Shown here in pieces: positions 7,808 through 7,923 of a stretch of DNA of 7,923 nucleotides. The stretch spans positions 1 through 7,923 of the forward strand of contig JAJZRT010000150.1 of assembly GCA_021802595.1 (NCBI GenBank), read 5' to 3'. The DNA is from Pseudomonadota bacterium (lineage in GTDB: Bacteria; Pseudomonadota; Gammaproteobacteria; Burkholderiales; Thiobacillaceae). A program made the translations under genes and the position numbers. Numbering within the stretch: the first letter of the stretch is position 1; each line of letters opens with the position of its first letter. The notes beneath the pieces were generated by a model. It was not told the DNA's origin and made no database searches. It saw only the letters and a list, made by a program, of their open reading frames with translations.

Positions 7808-7846
7808 GCGTCCAATCCCTATTTTTATTACGCAAGGACGGCAATC

Positions 7847-7923
7847 ATGGAACGCGAAATCAACGGCAAAATCGTCGAAACCGACCCCGAGGGCTATCTG
7901 GTCAACCTGGAAGACTGGTCCGA
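7847..7923 (+). CDS. TusE/DsrC family sulfur-relay protein, N-terminal part only (cut by window edge)
   Basis: The first 25 codons are present. The translation starts MEREINGKIVETDPEGYLVN and continues LEDWS. This resembles the N-termini of TusE and DsrC, in which a short strand I-(D/E)-G-K is followed by the motif D-x-E-G-Y-L-x-N-L-x-D-W. These small proteins (about 110 residues) carry sulfur as a persulfide on a C-terminal cysteine: TusE in tRNA 2-thiouridylation, DsrC in dissimilatory sulfur metabolism. The C-terminal cysteines that separate the two types lie outside the window, so the subtype is open. The ATG is preceded by AAGGA eight bases upstream. It is divergent from nifA with a 171-base shared control region, which hints at a link to sulfur supply for nitrogenase. 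Confidence 0.8.
   Translation, partial: MEREINGKIVETDPEGYLVNLEDWS

Noticed and set aside
7792..7810. A sigma-54 promoter for the plus-strand TusE/DsrC-like gene (TGG ... TGC)
   Set aside because: The distance between GG and GC is two bases too long for sigma-54 recognition and the rest of the consensus is not met.

Overview
The window is the nifA–nifB part of a nitrogen-fixation (nif) gene cluster from a G+C-rich bacterium. All complete genes lie on the minus strand, so the biological order runs from high to low coordinates: nifA, then nifB, fdxN, an IscA/HesB-type Fe-S protein gene (nifIscA), a TPR protein, an Fe-S leucine-rich-repeat-variant (LRV) protein, nifZ, a second short nifZ-like gene, an unassigned small gene, nifS and the start of nifT (cut by the left edge). 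The only plus-strand gene is the beginning of a TusE/DsrC-family sulfur-relay gene at the right edge, divergent from nifA. Gene content and the NifA type (all four cysteines of the oxygen-sensitive class) suggest a diazotrophic proteobacterium, most likely a betaproteobacterium. That assignment is inference, because no rRNA or other taxonomic marker is present.

Region by region (descending coordinates): 7847-7923 is the 5' end of tusE/dsrC-like. 7676-7846 is an AT-rich divergent control region with a full-consensus sigma-54 promoter for nifA, nested inverted repeats and a weak sigma-70-like promoter for the plus-strand gene. 6053-7675 is nifA. 5760-6052 is a 293-base control region for nifB. 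It holds a heptamer-built inverted repeat behind nifA, two NifA upstream activator sequences (TGT-N10-ACA) spaced 41 bp apart, and a -24/-12 promoter. 1-5759 is a compact run of ten genes with gaps of 7 to 32 bases or short overlaps and no visible internal promoter or terminator, so it is probably one operon driven from the nifB promoter.

How the genes fit together: NifA with sigma-54 RNA polymerase would switch on the nifB operon. NifS supplies sulfur. NifB builds the FeMo-cofactor core (NifB-co) by radical SAM chemistry. FdxN is the likely electron donor to NifB. NifIscA is a likely Fe-S carrier. NifZ acts in P-cluster maturation. The TPR and LRV proteins, the second NifZ-like protein, the small unassigned protein and NifT are accessory factors of poorly known role. 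The whole operon therefore looks like a metallocluster-assembly module.

Most of this is recognisable nif biology. The less usual points are: nifA with its own sigma-54 promoter but no NifA site nearby; the divergent sulfur-relay gene sharing that control region; nifZ present as two separate translationally coupled genes; and a small unassigned gene with a conserved-looking Cys-Cys motif coupled to nifS.
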